Source: Clostridia bacterium
GTDB taxonomy: Bacteria > Bacillota > Clostridia > Oscillospirales > CAG-272
Reading direction: 5' to 3'
Assembly (NCBI GenBank): GCA_017471825.1
Contig: JAFURQ010000028.1
Span: 33,276-97,275 of the forward strand
DNA: 64,000 nt
In this document: one piece after another, positions 1 to 8,606 of the stretch
Layout: each line of letters begins with the position of its first letter
Position numbering within the stretch: position 1 is the stretch's first letter
Made by a program: the position numbers and the translations under genes
The notes under the pieces: model-generated
What the model saw: only the letters and a program-made list of their open reading frames with translations
The model's database searches: none
Told to the model about the DNA's origin: nothing

Positions 1-2460
1 AAGGAAATAAGACAGCAAACACAGGATCAGATAGTAGACAGAATACTCACGCTCCCCGAGGGCAAGAGAATAATGGTGCTAGCCCCTGTAGTAAAGGCAC
101 AGAAGGGCATGCACGAGAAGGTTCTCGCAGATGCTAAAAAAAGCGGCTACGTCCGTGTCCGTGTCGACGGTAATATGTACGATCTCGGCGAGGAAATAAA
201 GCTTGATAAAAATATAAAGCACACTATCGACATAGTAGTAGACAGAATAGTAATAAAGCCCGACGTGCGCCCCCGACTTTCCGATTCGGTTGATTCCGCG
301 CTTAAAGCTGCCGACGGCAAGGTTACCGTTGTAACGGTCGAGCGCGAGGGAGAGGGAGAAACCTTTGAATTTTCGCAGAATTATGCCTGCGATGAGCACG
401 GCATAAGCTTTCCCGAGCTTGAGCCGAGAATGTTCTCCTTCAACAACCCGATAGGAGCCTGCCCGAAGTGCGCAGGTATCGGCAATATGCAGCAGATAGC
501 CGTGTATAAGCTCATACCGCACAAGCACCTCTCACTGCGAGAGGGAGGCATAGCGGTCAACGGCTTCCGCACTCTTACCGAGGACTCGTGGACAGGACCG
601 CTCGTTGCCGCGGTTGGTAAGGACTACGGCTTTACCCTCGATACACCCCTTTCGGAATTTTCCGAAAAGGCGCTCGACGTCCTTATGTACGGTGCAGGCG
701 ACAAAAAGTATAACGTTACACGTTATTTCGGCGGACAGGGTAAGGAGCAGAACACCACCTTCGACGGCATCGTGCATATGATGGAAAAGCGTATGCGTAT
801 GGCAGGCGGTGACTATTATCAGGAATTTGTCGAGGAGATTGCCTGTCCCGCCTGCCACGGAAGCAGGCTTTCGGATATGGTTCTCGGTGTAACCGTCGGC
901 GGACTCAACATAGACGAGATATGCAGACTCTCCGTGGATAAAATGCTCGAATTTGTTGAAGGACTTGTCCTTACCGAAACAGAGATGAAGATAGCAAAAG
1001 AGGTCCTGAAGGAGATAAAGGCAAGGCTCAATTTTCTTATCAAGGTCGGACTTGATTACCTCAACCTCGCGCGCACCGCAGGCACGCTCTCGGGCGGCGA
1101 AGCACAGCGCATAAGGCTTGCAACCCAGATCGGCTCCGCACTTACGGGCGTTCTCTATATACTTGACGAGCCGAGCATAGGACTTCACCAAAGAGATAAC
1201 GGCAAGCTGATTGGCACCCTGCAAAACCTGCGCGACATCGGCAACAGTGTAATAGTGGTAGAGCATGATGAGGACACCATGCGCGCCGCGGATTTCATAG
1301 TCGATATCGGTCCGGGGGCAGGAATACACGGCGGCGAGGTCGTCGCAATCGGCTCTCCCGAAGAGGTAGCAAAAAACGAAAAATCAATAACAGGCGACTA
1401 TTTATCGGGCAGAAAGGACATCCCCGTGCCGAAGACTCGTAGAACGGGTAACGGAAATTTCCTGCGCGTCATAGGCGCCGCCGAAAATAACCTCAAAAAT
1501 CTCAACGTTGATTTTCCGCTTGGCTGCTTCATTGCCGTAACCGGCGTTTCGGGAAGCGGCAAATCCTCGCTCGTAAACTCCGTACTCTATCGAACCCTTG
1601 CTCGCGACCTGAACAGAGCAATTACCTATCCGGGTAAGGTTCAGAGGATAGGGGGGCTTGAGCATCTTGATAAGGTAATTGCAATCGACCAGAGCCCGAT
1701 AGGCAGAACTCCGCGCTCTAACCCCGCAACCTATACGGGACTCTTTACCGATATCAGAAATCTTTTTGCCAAAACCAAGGATGCAAAGGCAAAGGGCTAC
1801 GATGCGGGAAGATTCTCGTTCAACGTCCGTGGTGGCAGATGTGAGGCATGCGAGGGCGACGGCGTTAAATGTATAGAGATGAACTTCCTCTCCGACGTCT
1901 ACGTAAAGTGCGACGTCTGTAAGGGAAAAAGATACAATCGCGATACCCTCGACGTCAAATATAAGGGCAAGAGCATTTACGACGTCCTCGAGATGACGGT
2001 AGAGGAGGGAATCACCTTCTTCGACGGCTTGCCCCAGCTTCAGCGCAAGCTCACCACACTCTATGAGGTAGGTCTCGGCTATATAAAAATCGGCCAGTCC
2101 TCAACCACCCTTTCGGGCGGCGAGGCACAAAGAGTGAAGCTCGCCACAGAGCTTTCCAAGCGCTCGACTGGCAAAACCGTATATATTCTTGACGAGCCCA
2201 CGACAGGACTGCATACAGAGGACGTGTCGAAGCTGATTGCAATACTTCAGCGCCTTGCCGATGCAGGTAATACGGTCATAGTCATAGAGCACAACCTCGA
2301 CCTCATAAAGACCGCAGATTATATAATCGACCTCGGTCCCGAGGGCGGCGACGGCGGCGGAACGCTCGTTGCATCAGGTACGCCCGAGCAGGTCGCAAAA
2401 TGCGAAAAATCTTACACGGGTGCCTTCCTAAGGGACAAGCTTCATATGGAGGATGCCTGA
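1..2460 (+). CDS. uvrA: UvrA, excinuclease ABC subunit A (5' end outside window)
   Basis: The frame is open from base 1, so the gene starts before the window; about 819 residues are visible against a usual 940 or so. UvrA is the ATPase that recognises DNA lesions and loads UvrB in nucleotide excision repair. Seen here: the stretch leading into VLAPVV near the visible start, a zinc module ending in CPKC, a CPACHG insertion finger, the first ABC signature LSGGEAQRIRLA with ILDEPSIGLH, the second Walker A (GVSGSGKSS), the CEAC...CDVC zinc finger, and a second signature LSGGEAQRVKLA with ILDEPTTGLH. The first Walker A lies outside the window. The stop overlaps the start of nrdG by one base (TGATG), so the two are probably translationally coupled. 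Confidence 0.97.
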   Translation, partial: KEIRQQTQDQIVDRILTLPEGKRIMVLAPVVKAQKGMHEKVLADAKKSGYVRVRVDGNMYDLGEEIKLDKNIKHTIDIVVDRIVIKPDVRPRLSDSVDSALKAADGKVTVVTVEREGEGETFEFSQNYACDEHGISFPELEPRMFSFNNPIGACPKCAGIGNMQQIAVYKLIPHKHLSLREGGIAVNGFRTLTEDSWTGPLVAAVGKDYGFTLDTPLSEFSEKALDVLMYGAGDKKYNVTRYFGGQGKEQNTTFDGIVHMMEKRMRMAGGDYYQEFVEEIACPACHGSRLSDMVLGVTVGGLNIDEICRLSVDKMLEFVEGLVLTETEMKIAKEVLKEIKARLNFLIKVGLDYLNLARTAGTLSGGEAQRIRLATQIGSALTGVLYILDEPSIGLHQRDNGKLIGTLQNLRDIGNSVIVVEHDEDTMRAADFIVDIGPGAGIHGGEVVAIGSPEEVAKNEKSITGDYLSGRKDIPVPKTRRTGNGNFLRVIGAAENNLKNLNVDFPLGCFIAVTGVSGSGKSSLVNSVLYRTLARDLNRAITYPGKVQRIGGLEHLDKVIAIDQSPIGRTPRSNPATYTGLFTDIRNLFAKTKDAKAKGYDAGRFSFNVRGGRCEACEGDGVKCIEMNFLSDVYVKCDVCKGKRYNRDTLDVKYKGKSIYDVLEMTVEEGITFFDGLPQLQRKLTTLYEVGLGYIKIGQSSTTLSGGEAQRVKLATELSKRSTGKTVYILDEPTTGLHTEDVSKLIAILQRLADAGNTVIVIEHNLDLIKTADYIIDLGPEGGDGGGTLVASGTPEQVAKCEKSYTGAFLRDKLHMEDA

Positions 2461-3020
2461 TGTACTACTGCTCAATAAAGAAAAGCGATATAGCAAACGG
2501 CGAGGGTATCCGTACCACGCTTTTTGTCAGCGGCTGCCGTAACAGATGTCACGGCTGCTTTCAGCCTGAAACGTGGAGCTTCGATTACGGCTCTCTCTTT
2601 ACAGAGGAAACCGCCGAGCTGATCTTTTCAACCTTTTCAAACCCCGTCGTAAAAGGTCTGACCGTTCTCGGCGGCGAGCCTATGGAGCCGGAAAATCAAA
2701 CGGCGCTTCTCCCGTTTCTCCGTGAATTTAAATCGCGTTTTCCGAATAAAAGCGTCTGGCTCTTCACGGGCAACACCTATGAGGAGCTCACGGGGGCATT
2801 GGGCGAGCATTATAAGCACCTTCCCATAACTGACGAGCTTCTCTCGCTCGTTGATATCCTCGTGGACGGAAGATATGATGAAAGCAAAAAGAGCCTCGGG
2901 CTCAGATTCCGCGGCTCAACCAACCAAAGAATTATTGATATGAACAAAACAAGAGAGCAGGGCGAGATAGTTATCTGGGAGGGCTGTAAGCTCGACAAGA
3001 CCTACGCCACAGCTACTTAA
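2460..3020 (+). CDS. nrdG: NrdG, anaerobic ribonucleotide reductase activating protein
   Basis: This 186-residue radical SAM protein matches the activase that installs the glycyl radical on anaerobic ribonucleotide reductase NrdD using S-adenosylmethionine and an iron-sulfur cluster. The cluster motif CX3CX2C is visible at Cys26, Cys30 and Cys33 (CRNRCHGC), followed by a GGEP motif near residue 77. I chose the ATG at 2460 because GGAGG at 2448–2452 sits at the right distance and the N-terminus then begins MYYCSIKKSDIANGEG as in the family; the frame stays open upstream only because it runs through uvrA. nrdD is not in the window, so the partner must be encoded elsewhere. Neighbour dut also serves dNTP supply. 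Confidence 0.93.
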   Translation: MYYCSIKKSDIANGEGIRTTLFVSGCRNRCHGCFQPETWSFDYGSLFTEETAELIFSTFSNPVVKGLTVLGGEPMEPENQTALLPFLREFKSRFPNKSVWLFTGNTYEELTGALGEHYKHLPITDELLSLVDILVDGRYDESKKSLGLRFRGSTNQRIIDMNKTREQGEIVIWEGCKLDKTYATAT

Positions 3021-3029
3021 AGGAGCTCT

Positions 3030-3467
3030 ATGAAGGTAAACATTAAAAAGTTGAACGAAAACGCCGTAATTCCCACCTACGGTACCGAATATTCGGCAGG
3101 CGCGGATCTCTATGCACTTACCGATTCTCCCGTGACCGTTGCGCCGCACACAACGGTAATGCTATCGACGGGCATCTCTGTTGAAATTCCCGTTGGATAT
3201 TGCGGTCTTATATTCGCTCGTAGCGGCCTCGCATCAAAAAGGGGACTCGCCCCCGCCAACAAGGTTGGCGTAATTGATGCCGACTATCGCGGAGAGGTAA
3301 AGGTAGCGCTCCATAATCACACAGACCTGCCTCAAACCGTCGAAAACGGCGAGCGCGTTGCCCAGCTTGCCATAGTTCCGTTTCTTAAGGCGGAATTTAC
3401 TCTTGCTGACGAGCTCTCCGATACCGTCCGTGGCGACGGCGGCTTCGGCTCAACGGGTAAGAAATAA
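3030..3467 (+). CDS. dut: dUTP diphosphatase (trimeric dUTPase)
   Basis: The enzyme hydrolyses dUTP to dUMP and pyrophosphate, keeping uracil out of DNA and feeding dTMP synthesis. At 145 residues it has the usual length, and all five trimeric dUTPase motifs are visible: SAGADLYA (22–29), RSGLA (64–68), GVIDADYRGEV (80–90), RVAQL (109–113) and the glycine-rich RGDGGFGSTG (134–143). An AAAGGAG ribosome site ends about six bases before the ATG. It follows nrdG by nine bases and ends at a strong hairpin, so uvrA–nrdG–dut looks like one transcript. Confidence 0.97.
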   Translation: MKVNIKKLNENAVIPTYGTEYSAGADLYALTDSPVTVAPHTTVMLSTGISVEIPVGYCGLIFARSGLASKRGLAPANKVGVIDADYRGEVKVALHNHTDLPQTVENGERVAQLAIVPFLKAEFTLADELSDTVRGDGGFGSTGKK

Positions 3468-3468
3468 A

Positions 3469-3495
3469 AAATGCGTGCCGAGCACGCATTTTTTT
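3469..3495. terminator. Bidirectional intrinsic terminator between dut and rluA-type gene
   Basis: A perfect 10-bp stem (AAATGCGTGC at 3469–3478 with GCACGCATTT at 3482–3491) closes a 3-base loop. It has a T run on the + side and the mirror A run on the other, so it can stop both convergent units. It overlaps the stop codon of the minus-strand gene. Confidence 0.9.
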
Positions 3496-4453
3496 ATTGA
3501 AAATAATCCTTGGTAAAATAAATATCGTTTTTCGGTATACTGAACTCGCGCCCGTTGAGATATTCGAGCTCTGTCGCCTCACCAACAAAGGCAAAACGGA
3601 GCTTGTAGGAGTAAAGCGCCTGATATTTATAGCCCTTTGCGCGGTCCTGCTTGTTAATACCGTATTTTCCGTCACCGATAAGCGGATGACCGACGTGCGC
3701 CATGTGCGCTCTTATCTGATGCGTTCTTCCCGTCAGAAGCTCGACCTCCAATAGCGCCGACGCTTCCTTTTTTGCAATGACGCGGTATTTCGTTATAATT
3801 TTTTTCGCATCTCTCGGCGGATTGCTGTCATATATCTTAACCGTCTTTGTTTGCTCGTTTTTGAGTAGATACGCCGTGAGCGTCGCTTCCTGTGCCTTAG
3901 GCACGCCGTGTACTGCCGCGAGATAGAATTTGTCTATCTCTCTCGCCTTGATTTTTTCATTCATAATACGCAGTGCGGCGGCAGTCTTCGCCGCTATTAC
4001 GATTCCGCCCGTGTTTCTGTCAATTCGGTTGCACAGAGCAGGGGTAAAGCTTTGCTCGTCATCGGGATTATATTCGCCCTTTTGAAAAAGGTAGGCAAGA
4101 ATATGGGTTATCAGCGTATTGGTTGAGCCACTCTCATCCTCGTGGACGGATACGCCGGGGCGCTTGTCCACCAGCAGAATGTTTTCGTCCTCGTAAATCA
4201 TAGACAGCTTTGGTATAATGGCAGAGAGCGAGTCGCCCGAAACCTCCTTTTTGAACCACTCCTCTGCAAGAAAGCATTGCACGGTGTCCCCTTCGGCAAG
4301 TATCATATTAGCCTCGGCTCGCTTGCGGTTAACCTTTATCTTCTTTGTGCGAATCGACTTGTATAAAAGACTCATAGGCAATTGAAGAGTCTTGGTAATA
4401 AATTTGTCAAGCCGCTGTCCTGAATCGTTTTTCTTGATAATAAGCTCGTGCAT
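3494..4453 (-). CDS. RluA-family pseudouridine synthase (RluC/RluD-like)
   Basis: This 319-residue protein has an N-terminal S4 RNA-binding domain (about residues 12–60) followed by the RluA-type catalytic domain. The catalytic motif reads NRIDRNTGG, placing the nucleophilic Asp at 145; the more usual form is HRLDRDTSG, so the motif is recognisable but divergent. A later LLTGRTHQIRAH block is the conserved RluA C-terminal motif. The expected role is isomerising uridines in 23S rRNA; which positions cannot be told from sequence. Its start overlaps the upp stop by one base (TAATG), implying coupled translation. Confidence 0.88.
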   Translation of the reverse strand: MHELIIKKNDSGQRLDKFITKTLQLPMSLLYKSIRTKKIKVNRKRAEANMILAEGDTVQCFLAEEWFKKEVSGDSLSAIIPKLSMIYEDENILLVDKRPGVSVHEDESGSTNTLITHILAYLFQKGEYNPDDEQSFTPALCNRIDRNTGGIVIAAKTAAALRIMNEKIKAREIDKFYLAAVHGVPKAQEATLTAYLLKNEQTKTVKIYDSNPPRDAKKIITKYRVIAKKEASALLEVELLTGRTHQIRAHMAHVGHPLIGDGKYGINKQDRAKGYKYQALYSYKLRFAFVGEATELEYLNGREFSIPKNDIYFTKDYFQ

Positions 4454-5082
4454 TACTTCGTTCCGAAAATTCTGTCACCGGCATCGCCAAGTCCGGGGAC
4501 GATGTATGCGTGCTCGTTGAGCTTCTCGTCAAGGGACGCAGTGTATATGTCAACGTCGGGATGGGATTCCATAACCCTCTTGACACCCTCTGGCGCGGAA
4601 ACAAGACACATAAGCTTAATGTTTTTTGCACCCTTTTGCTTAACCATGGTTATAGCATCGGCGGCAGAGCCACCCGTGGCAAGCATCGGGTCCACAATGA
4701 TTACAAGTCGCTCGCTTATATCGGGCGGCATTTTGCAATAGTATTCAACGGGCTCGTGCGTCTCGGGATCGCGGTACAGACCGATATGACCGACGCGCGC
4801 AACCGGCACAAGCCTTAAAAGACCGTCCACCATTCCAAGCCCCGCGCGGAGTATCGGAACAATCGCAAGCTTTTTGCCTGCAATTCTCTTGAAGGTCGAT
4901 TTTTGAATAGGCGTGGTTATCTCAACGTCCTCGAGCGGAAGATCGCGAGTTATTTCGTAGCCCATCAGCATAGAGATTTCGTCAAGAAGCTCTCTGAAAT
5001 CCTTTGATGACGTGTTTTTACTTCTCATTATCGTCAGCTTGTGCTGAATAAGAGGGTGATCTATGATATGAAGCTCGCTCAT
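4453..5082 (-). CDS. upp: Uracil phosphoribosyltransferase
   Basis: Upp salvages uracil by condensing it with PRPP to give UMP. The 209-residue length is standard. Diagnostic segments are [15 protein letters not shown] (75–89), the PRPP-binding loop [13 protein letters not shown] (128–140) and the uracil-binding [12 protein letters not shown] (193–204). An AAGGA site lies just upstream of the ATG, and a near-consensus promoter stands 36–64 bases further upstream. It is the first gene of a two-gene unit with the RluA-type synthase. Confidence 0.97.
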   Translation of the reverse strand: MSELHIIDHPLIQHKLTIMRSKNTSSKDFRELLDEISMLMGYEITRDLPLEDVEITTPIQKSTFKRIAGKKLAIVPILRAGLGMVDGLLRLVPVARVGHIGLYRDPETHEPVEYYCKMPPDISERLVIIVDPMLATGGSAADAITMVKQKGAKNIKLMCLVSAPEGVKRVMESHPDVDIYTASLDEKLNEHAYIVPGLGDAGDRIFGTK

Positions 5083-5117
5083 TTTAACAGTCCTTTCGTT
5101 TTGCTTTTTTCATTTAT

Positions 5118-5146
5118 ATTATACCAAAGCATGTATTCGTTTTCAA
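5118..5146 (-). promoter_or_regulatory. Sigma-A-type promoter of upp
   Basis: On the minus strand a −35 TTGAAA (5141–5146) and a −10 TATAAT (5118–5123) are separated by exactly 17 bp. No other gene on that strand is close enough to be the target. Confidence 0.85.
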
Positions 5147-5227
5147 GCAAAAAAGGTGAAAAATATTTCTTTTTGGCATAAATGGCGAAAAAAGAAACGA
5201 TTTTACCAAAAAACCGCTCGCTTTTAC

Positions 5228-5256
5228 TTGCTTTTTTTTCTTCGATGTGCTATACT
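5228..5256 (+). promoter_or_regulatory. Sigma-A-type promoter of the nucleotidyltransferase gene
   Basis: TTGCTT (5228–5233), a 17-bp spacer, and TATACT (5251–5256) precede the ATG at 5290 by 33 bases. The predicted RNA start near 5263 excludes the more distal in-frame ATG at 5182. Confidence 0.85.
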
Positions 5257-5289
5257 CAACGTGTAAAAACAATTTTGTGGAGGATAATT

Positions 5290-6201
5290 ATGAAAAATCC
5301 CGAGCTCGTAATAATGGCGGCAGGTATGGGTAGCCGCTACGGAGGACTTAAGCAGATCGATACCGTTGATCCCGAGGGCCACATCATAATCGACTATTCT
5401 ATTTTCGATGCAATAAAGGCAGGCTTTAAGGACGTAACGTTTATTATTAAGAAAGAAATAGAAAAGGATTTCCGCGAGGTAATGGATGCTCACCTCGCAG
5501 GCAAGGATATAAACGTAAAATATGTTTATCAGGAGCTTGATAAGCTTCCCGAGGGCTACACAGTTCCCGATGGCAGACGTAAGCCTTGGGGCACCGCTCA
5601 CGCAATTCTTTGCTGTCTCGGTACCGTTGACGCTCCCTTTGCAGTCATCAATGCGGACGATTACTACGGCGCAAACGCATTTACCAAAATTTATAACTTC
5701 CTTAAAAATTCCACCGACGACGAAAAATATCATTTTGCTATGGTCGGCTACCGCATCAAGAATACCGTTACCGAGCAGGGAACAGTATCTCGCGGAATTT
5801 GTCAGGCTAATGATGACGGAATGCTCACCGAAATCATCGAGCGCACCAAAATCGGTACGGCAAACGGAAAAATATACTTCACCGAGGACGGCGTTGACAC
5901 CGAGCTCGACCCCGATGCACTCGTCTCTATGAATCTTTGGGGCTTCACTCCCGCTTACATACAGGAGTGCGCAAAGAGATTCCCTGAATTTCTTGATAAG
6001 AATCTGCCCGTAAATCCCGAAAAATGCGAGTTCTTTCTCCCCACAGTTGTTGCAGAGCTCATAGCAGAGGGCAAGGCAGACGTTAAGGTGCTCGACAACT
6101 CCGATAAGTGGTACGGCGTTACGTACAAGGAGGATAAGGTCGCCGTTGCAAAGGCATTTGAGGATCTCAAGGCAGCCGGCGTATATCCCAAAAACTTTTA
6201 A
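5290..6201 (+). CDS. Nucleotidyltransferase family protein (sugar-nucleotide pyrophosphorylase-like)
   Basis: This 303-residue protein begins with the NTP-transferase signature AAGMGSRYGGLKQ (residues 10–22), the nucleotide-binding loop of enzymes joining an NTP to a sugar-1-phosphate. A further INADDYYG segment near residue 120 supplies the metal-binding aspartates. The substrate cannot be read from sequence. The start at 5290 has GGAGG at 5278–5282 and lies downstream of the promoter's predicted RNA start, whereas the in-frame ATG at 5182 lies upstream of it. The gene is monocistronic, with its own terminator. Confidence 0.85.
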   Translation: MKNPELVIMAAGMGSRYGGLKQIDTVDPEGHIIIDYSIFDAIKAGFKDVTFIIKKEIEKDFREVMDAHLAGKDINVKYVYQELDKLPEGYTVPDGRRKPWGTAHAILCCLGTVDAPFAVINADDYYGANAFTKIYNFLKNSTDDEKYHFAMVGYRIKNTVTEQGTVSRGICQANDDGMLTEIIERTKIGTANGKIYFTEDGVDTELDPDALVSMNLWGFTPAYIQECAKRFPEFLDKNLPVNPEKCEFFLPTVVAELIAEGKADVKVLDNSDKWYGVTYKEDKVAVAKAFEDLKAAGVYPKNF

Positions 6202-6212
6202 ATAAGCCCCCT

Positions 6213-6249
6213 ATGCCCCCGAAAACTCTCGGGGGCATTCCTGTTTTTT
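6213..6249 (+). terminator. Intrinsic terminator after the nucleotidyltransferase gene
   Basis: A 10-bp G+C-rich stem (ATGCCCCCGA at 6213–6222 with TCGGGGGCAT at 6229–6238) closes a 6-base loop. A T-rich tract ending in seven Ts follows. Confidence 0.92.
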
Positions 6250-6280
6250 TGCTAATAGCAGGCAAATTTTGCTTATTCGC

Positions 6281-6309
6281 TTGACAAAACGGCGCACGAG
6301 TGATATAAT
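6281..6309 (+). promoter_or_regulatory. Consensus sigma-A promoter of the membrane protein gene
   Basis: Perfect TTGACA (6281–6286), a 17-bp spacer and perfect TATAAT (6304–6309). The predicted RNA start near 6316 falls on the first in-frame ATG (6315), so translation must start at the ATG at 6342. Confidence 0.93.
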
Positions 6310-6341
6310 TAACAATGAATAATGATATTGAGGAGATACAT

Positions 6342-7259
6342 ATGAACTCTCAGGTTGAAAATATCGAAACCGTTGCAGCTCCCGAAGCAGAGGTTCAAGC
6401 TACTGAAGCTGTTGAAATACCTAAGGTAGACAGTAATGAAGGCACGAAATTCGACGCCAAGCATCCTTGGTTCCTTTTCCTTGCGATCGCATTCGGCGGA
6501 GTTTGCCTTATTGCTCTGGGCTACGTGCTTTTCTGGGTTGCCAACGCATTCCTCGGAGGAGCAGGCGTGTCCAACTCCTTTATGATTACGTCGACCGTCG
6601 GACGTATACTCACGTCCGTTGTATTCTCGGTAATACTTGCCGCCGCAATCATTTCCATAGTATATGCTGTTAAAATCTTCGTTTCCGGCGGAAAGGATCT
6701 TGCGGCTGACGTTTCGCATTTTTCTCTTCTTCCGAGCGTAATGTATCTCTTTTCTATTTTTTCCCTCATTGATTCGGGCATCATTTTCTTCTTCTCGATG
6801 CTCGGCGATTCAATCGCGGGCGTAGGAACGCAGGTTATTGCCAACAGCTACGACGTTATTTCTCAGATCCTTGACTTTATGGGCTTCTCGGGTCTTGGCG
6901 TTGAACAGATCGCTCTCGGTATGGAGGATAATACGGGCGGTGTAATTCTCTCAATCCTCTTTGGTTTGTGTATCCTCGCGTATGCTATTGCAGGCGTTGT
7001 ACTCTGGGGACAGGTTAAGGATTATCACCGCACACTCATCAACACCGCAGAGGGCTCGCAGTATGATAAGGGCAACAAGCCCCCCTTCATCTTCTCCCTT
7101 GTTATGGCAGGACTCAATCTTGCGCTCGCGGTAGTTGCTCTCATAAGCGGCAATTGGGTTGATGCAGTTATCAAAATTGCTATAGCGGTATACCTTGTCG
7201 GTCTTGCTCTTTCCTTCAAGAGCATTCACAAGGTTCTCCACCTTACAAGTATAGATTAA
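6342..7259 (+). CDS. Multi-pass membrane protein of unknown function
   Basis: I do not recognise this family. The 305-residue protein has an acidic, Glu/Ala/Val-rich cytosolic-looking N-terminus (about 45 residues) followed by about six hydrophobic segments. These group as two near the N-terminus (around 50–75 and 90–120), two central (around 130–155 and 200–220) and a C-terminal pair (around 245–295). No catalytic motif is evident. I chose the ATG at 6342 because GAGGAG precedes it at the right distance and the consensus promoter upstream would start RNA at about 6316. The gene is monocistronic, and its perfect promoter suggests strong constitutive transcription. Confidence 0.75.
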   Translation: MNSQVENIETVAAPEAEVQATEAVEIPKVDSNEGTKFDAKHPWFLFLAIAFGGVCLIALGYVLFWVANAFLGGAGVSNSFMITSTVGRILTSVVFSVILAAAIISIVYAVKIFVSGGKDLAADVSHFSLLPSVMYLFSIFSLIDSGIIFFFSMLGDSIAGVGTQVIANSYDVISQILDFMGFSGLGVEQIALGMEDNTGGVILSILFGLCILAYAIAGVVLWGQVKDYHRTLINTAEGSQYDKGNKPPFIFSLVMAGLNLALAVVALISGNWVDAVIKIAIAVYLVGLALSFKSIHKVLHLTSID

Positions 7260-7270
7260 GCCTAACGGAC

Positions 7271-7301
7271 AAAAGGCGGCACCGAACGGCGCCGCCTTTT
7301 T
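7271..7301 (+). terminator. Intrinsic terminator after the membrane protein gene
   Basis: AAAAGGCGGC (7271–7280) pairs with GCCGCCTTTT (7291–7300), with additional CCG/CGG pairing inside the loop. The T run follows directly. Confidence 0.9.
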
Positions 7302-7353
7302 CATAATAAAAAGTAAACATTTTGCTAACGCGCCCTTTTCTGCGGTAAACATA

Positions 7354-7382
7354 TTGAAAATGCACGCGTTTTGTGGTATAAT
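7354..7382 (+). promoter_or_regulatory. Sigma-A promoter of the lipoprotein gene
   Basis: TTGAAA (7354–7359), a 17-bp spacer and TATAAT (7377–7382), 27 bases ahead of the lipoprotein start codon. Confidence 0.9.
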
Positions 7383-7408
7383 CAAAACAAATAATTTTGG
7401 AGGACAGT

Positions 7409-8560
7409 ATGAATTTTAAAAGAATCATTAATGTTATCCTCATACTCACGCTCACCGCTTGTATTACACTTGCTGTAACCGCTTGCGGCGGATGCAAGGA
7501 GCACGTGGATGCTAATTATGACTATAAGTGCGACGAGTGCGAAGCTGATATGACTCCCGCCTGCACCTATCATATGGACGAAAACGAGGACAAAATATGC
7601 GACGTATGCGCCACCGCGTTTACGCCCAACTGTGCCGAGCACGAGGATAATAACGGCAACGACCGCTGTGACTATTGCGGAAAATTTATTATCACCGTTA
7701 CCGAGGTTGACGTTACCGTAACCGTCAAGGACCAGGACGGCAATGCTATGGCGTCCGCCCTCGTCAAATTTATTTCAAGCGGTGACACTAAATATGAAGC
7801 TACCACCGATGCGGCAGGCACCGTAACCGTAAAGGTTGAAACCGGAACCTACACCGTAACCGTTGATAGCGAAACTCTTCCCGAGTACCATCTCCCCGAC
7901 TCCGTAACCAAGGAAATCACCGCTACCGAAACCGTAGCTCTTGAGGTCCTCAACAACACCCCCAACGGCTCAAGGGAGCGCCCCTTCGCTATCGGTGAGG
8001 AGCTCGAAAGCCTTGCTATCCCTGCCGCTACAAAGTATAATTACATAGTATATCACGCGTCGGGCAGAACGCTCACCCTCACCAACGCCTCGATTAAGGT
8101 TGTTTATAACGGAGCAGAGTATCTCCCCGATGAGAACGGCACAGTAACTGTAAAGCTCGTTGAGGAGGATACGAATTCTCACTCCTTCTTCACAATTGAG
8201 AACACCACCGATGCCGAAATAACCGTAGCCGTTGCCTTCATTTCTCCCCTCGGCTCTTATGCGAACCCCATCGCTATTGAAGCTATGGACGTTGCCATAA
8301 CCGCCGAAAATACAAAGGACGGAATGGTTTATTACGTATGGGTTGCCACCGAAGCGGGTACGTTTACAATCACCACCGAAAGCGCGGACAAAACAATCGT
8401 TATAGCCGCATCCAAGGATGACGTCGTAATTGCAAACGATATAATCAGCGGAAGCAATACTACCTCGGAAATTAACGTAACAGAGGGCACGAAGGTGCTG
8501 ATCTCGGTTTCTTCTACCAACGCGGAAGAGGTAACCTTCACGCCGTCCTTTGAAGCATAA
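7409..8560 (+). CDS. Secreted lipoprotein with three Cys/Asp-rich repeats and Ig-like domains
   Basis: The 383-residue protein starts with a basic-hydrophobic signal peptide and a lipobox (VTAC, Cys26), so it should be lipid-anchored outside the membrane; LTAC at 15–18 is a second possible lipobox. Three tandem units then follow (about residues 29–92), each of the form H-x-D-x-N-x-D/N-x-x-C-D-x-C, which look able to bind a metal. After that comes a Cna-B/carboxypeptidase-regulatory-like beta domain (about 98–180), then two similar beta domains opening with NGSRERPFAI and LGSYANPIAI that resemble pre-peptidase C-terminal domains. No enzyme domain is present, so a binding or structural surface role is most likely. 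GGAGG at 7399–7403 fixes the ATG. Confidence 0.75.
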   Translation: MNFKRIINVILILTLTACITLAVTACGGCKEHVDANYDYKCDECEADMTPACTYHMDENEDKICDVCATAFTPNCAEHEDNNGNDRCDYCGKFIITVTEVDVTVTVKDQDGNAMASALVKFISSGDTKYEATTDAAGTVTVKVETGTYTVTVDSETLPEYHLPDSVTKEITATETVALEVLNNTPNGSRERPFAIGEELESLAIPAATKYNYIVYHASGRTLTLTNASIKVVYNGAEYLPDENGTVTVKLVEEDTNSHSFFTIENTTDAEITVAVAFISPLGSYANPIAIEAMDVAITAENTKDGMVYYVWVATEAGTFTITTESADKTIVIAASKDDVVIANDIISGSNTTSEINVTEGTKVLISVSSTNAEEVTFTPSFEA

Positions 8561-8570
8561 ATCAAATAAA

Positions 8571-8605
8571 AAAAGAACCGCAGACGAGTCTGCGGTTCTT
8601 TTTTT
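8571..8605. terminator. Bidirectional terminator between lipoprotein gene and uronate operon
   Basis: A long stem built on AGAACCGCAGA and TCTGCGGTTCT with a CGAG loop is flanked by As on the left and Ts on the right. It can therefore stop both convergent units. Confidence 0.92.
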
Positions 8606-8606
8606 A

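Noticed and set aside
532-1329. A 265-codon open frame antisense to uvrA
   Set aside because: It is fully inside the conserved uvrA coding region with no motif or ribosome site.
5182-5289. N-terminal extension of the nucleotidyltransferase from an ATG at 5182
   Set aside because: The promoter (5228–5256) lies inside the extension, so that ATG would not be transcribed from it.
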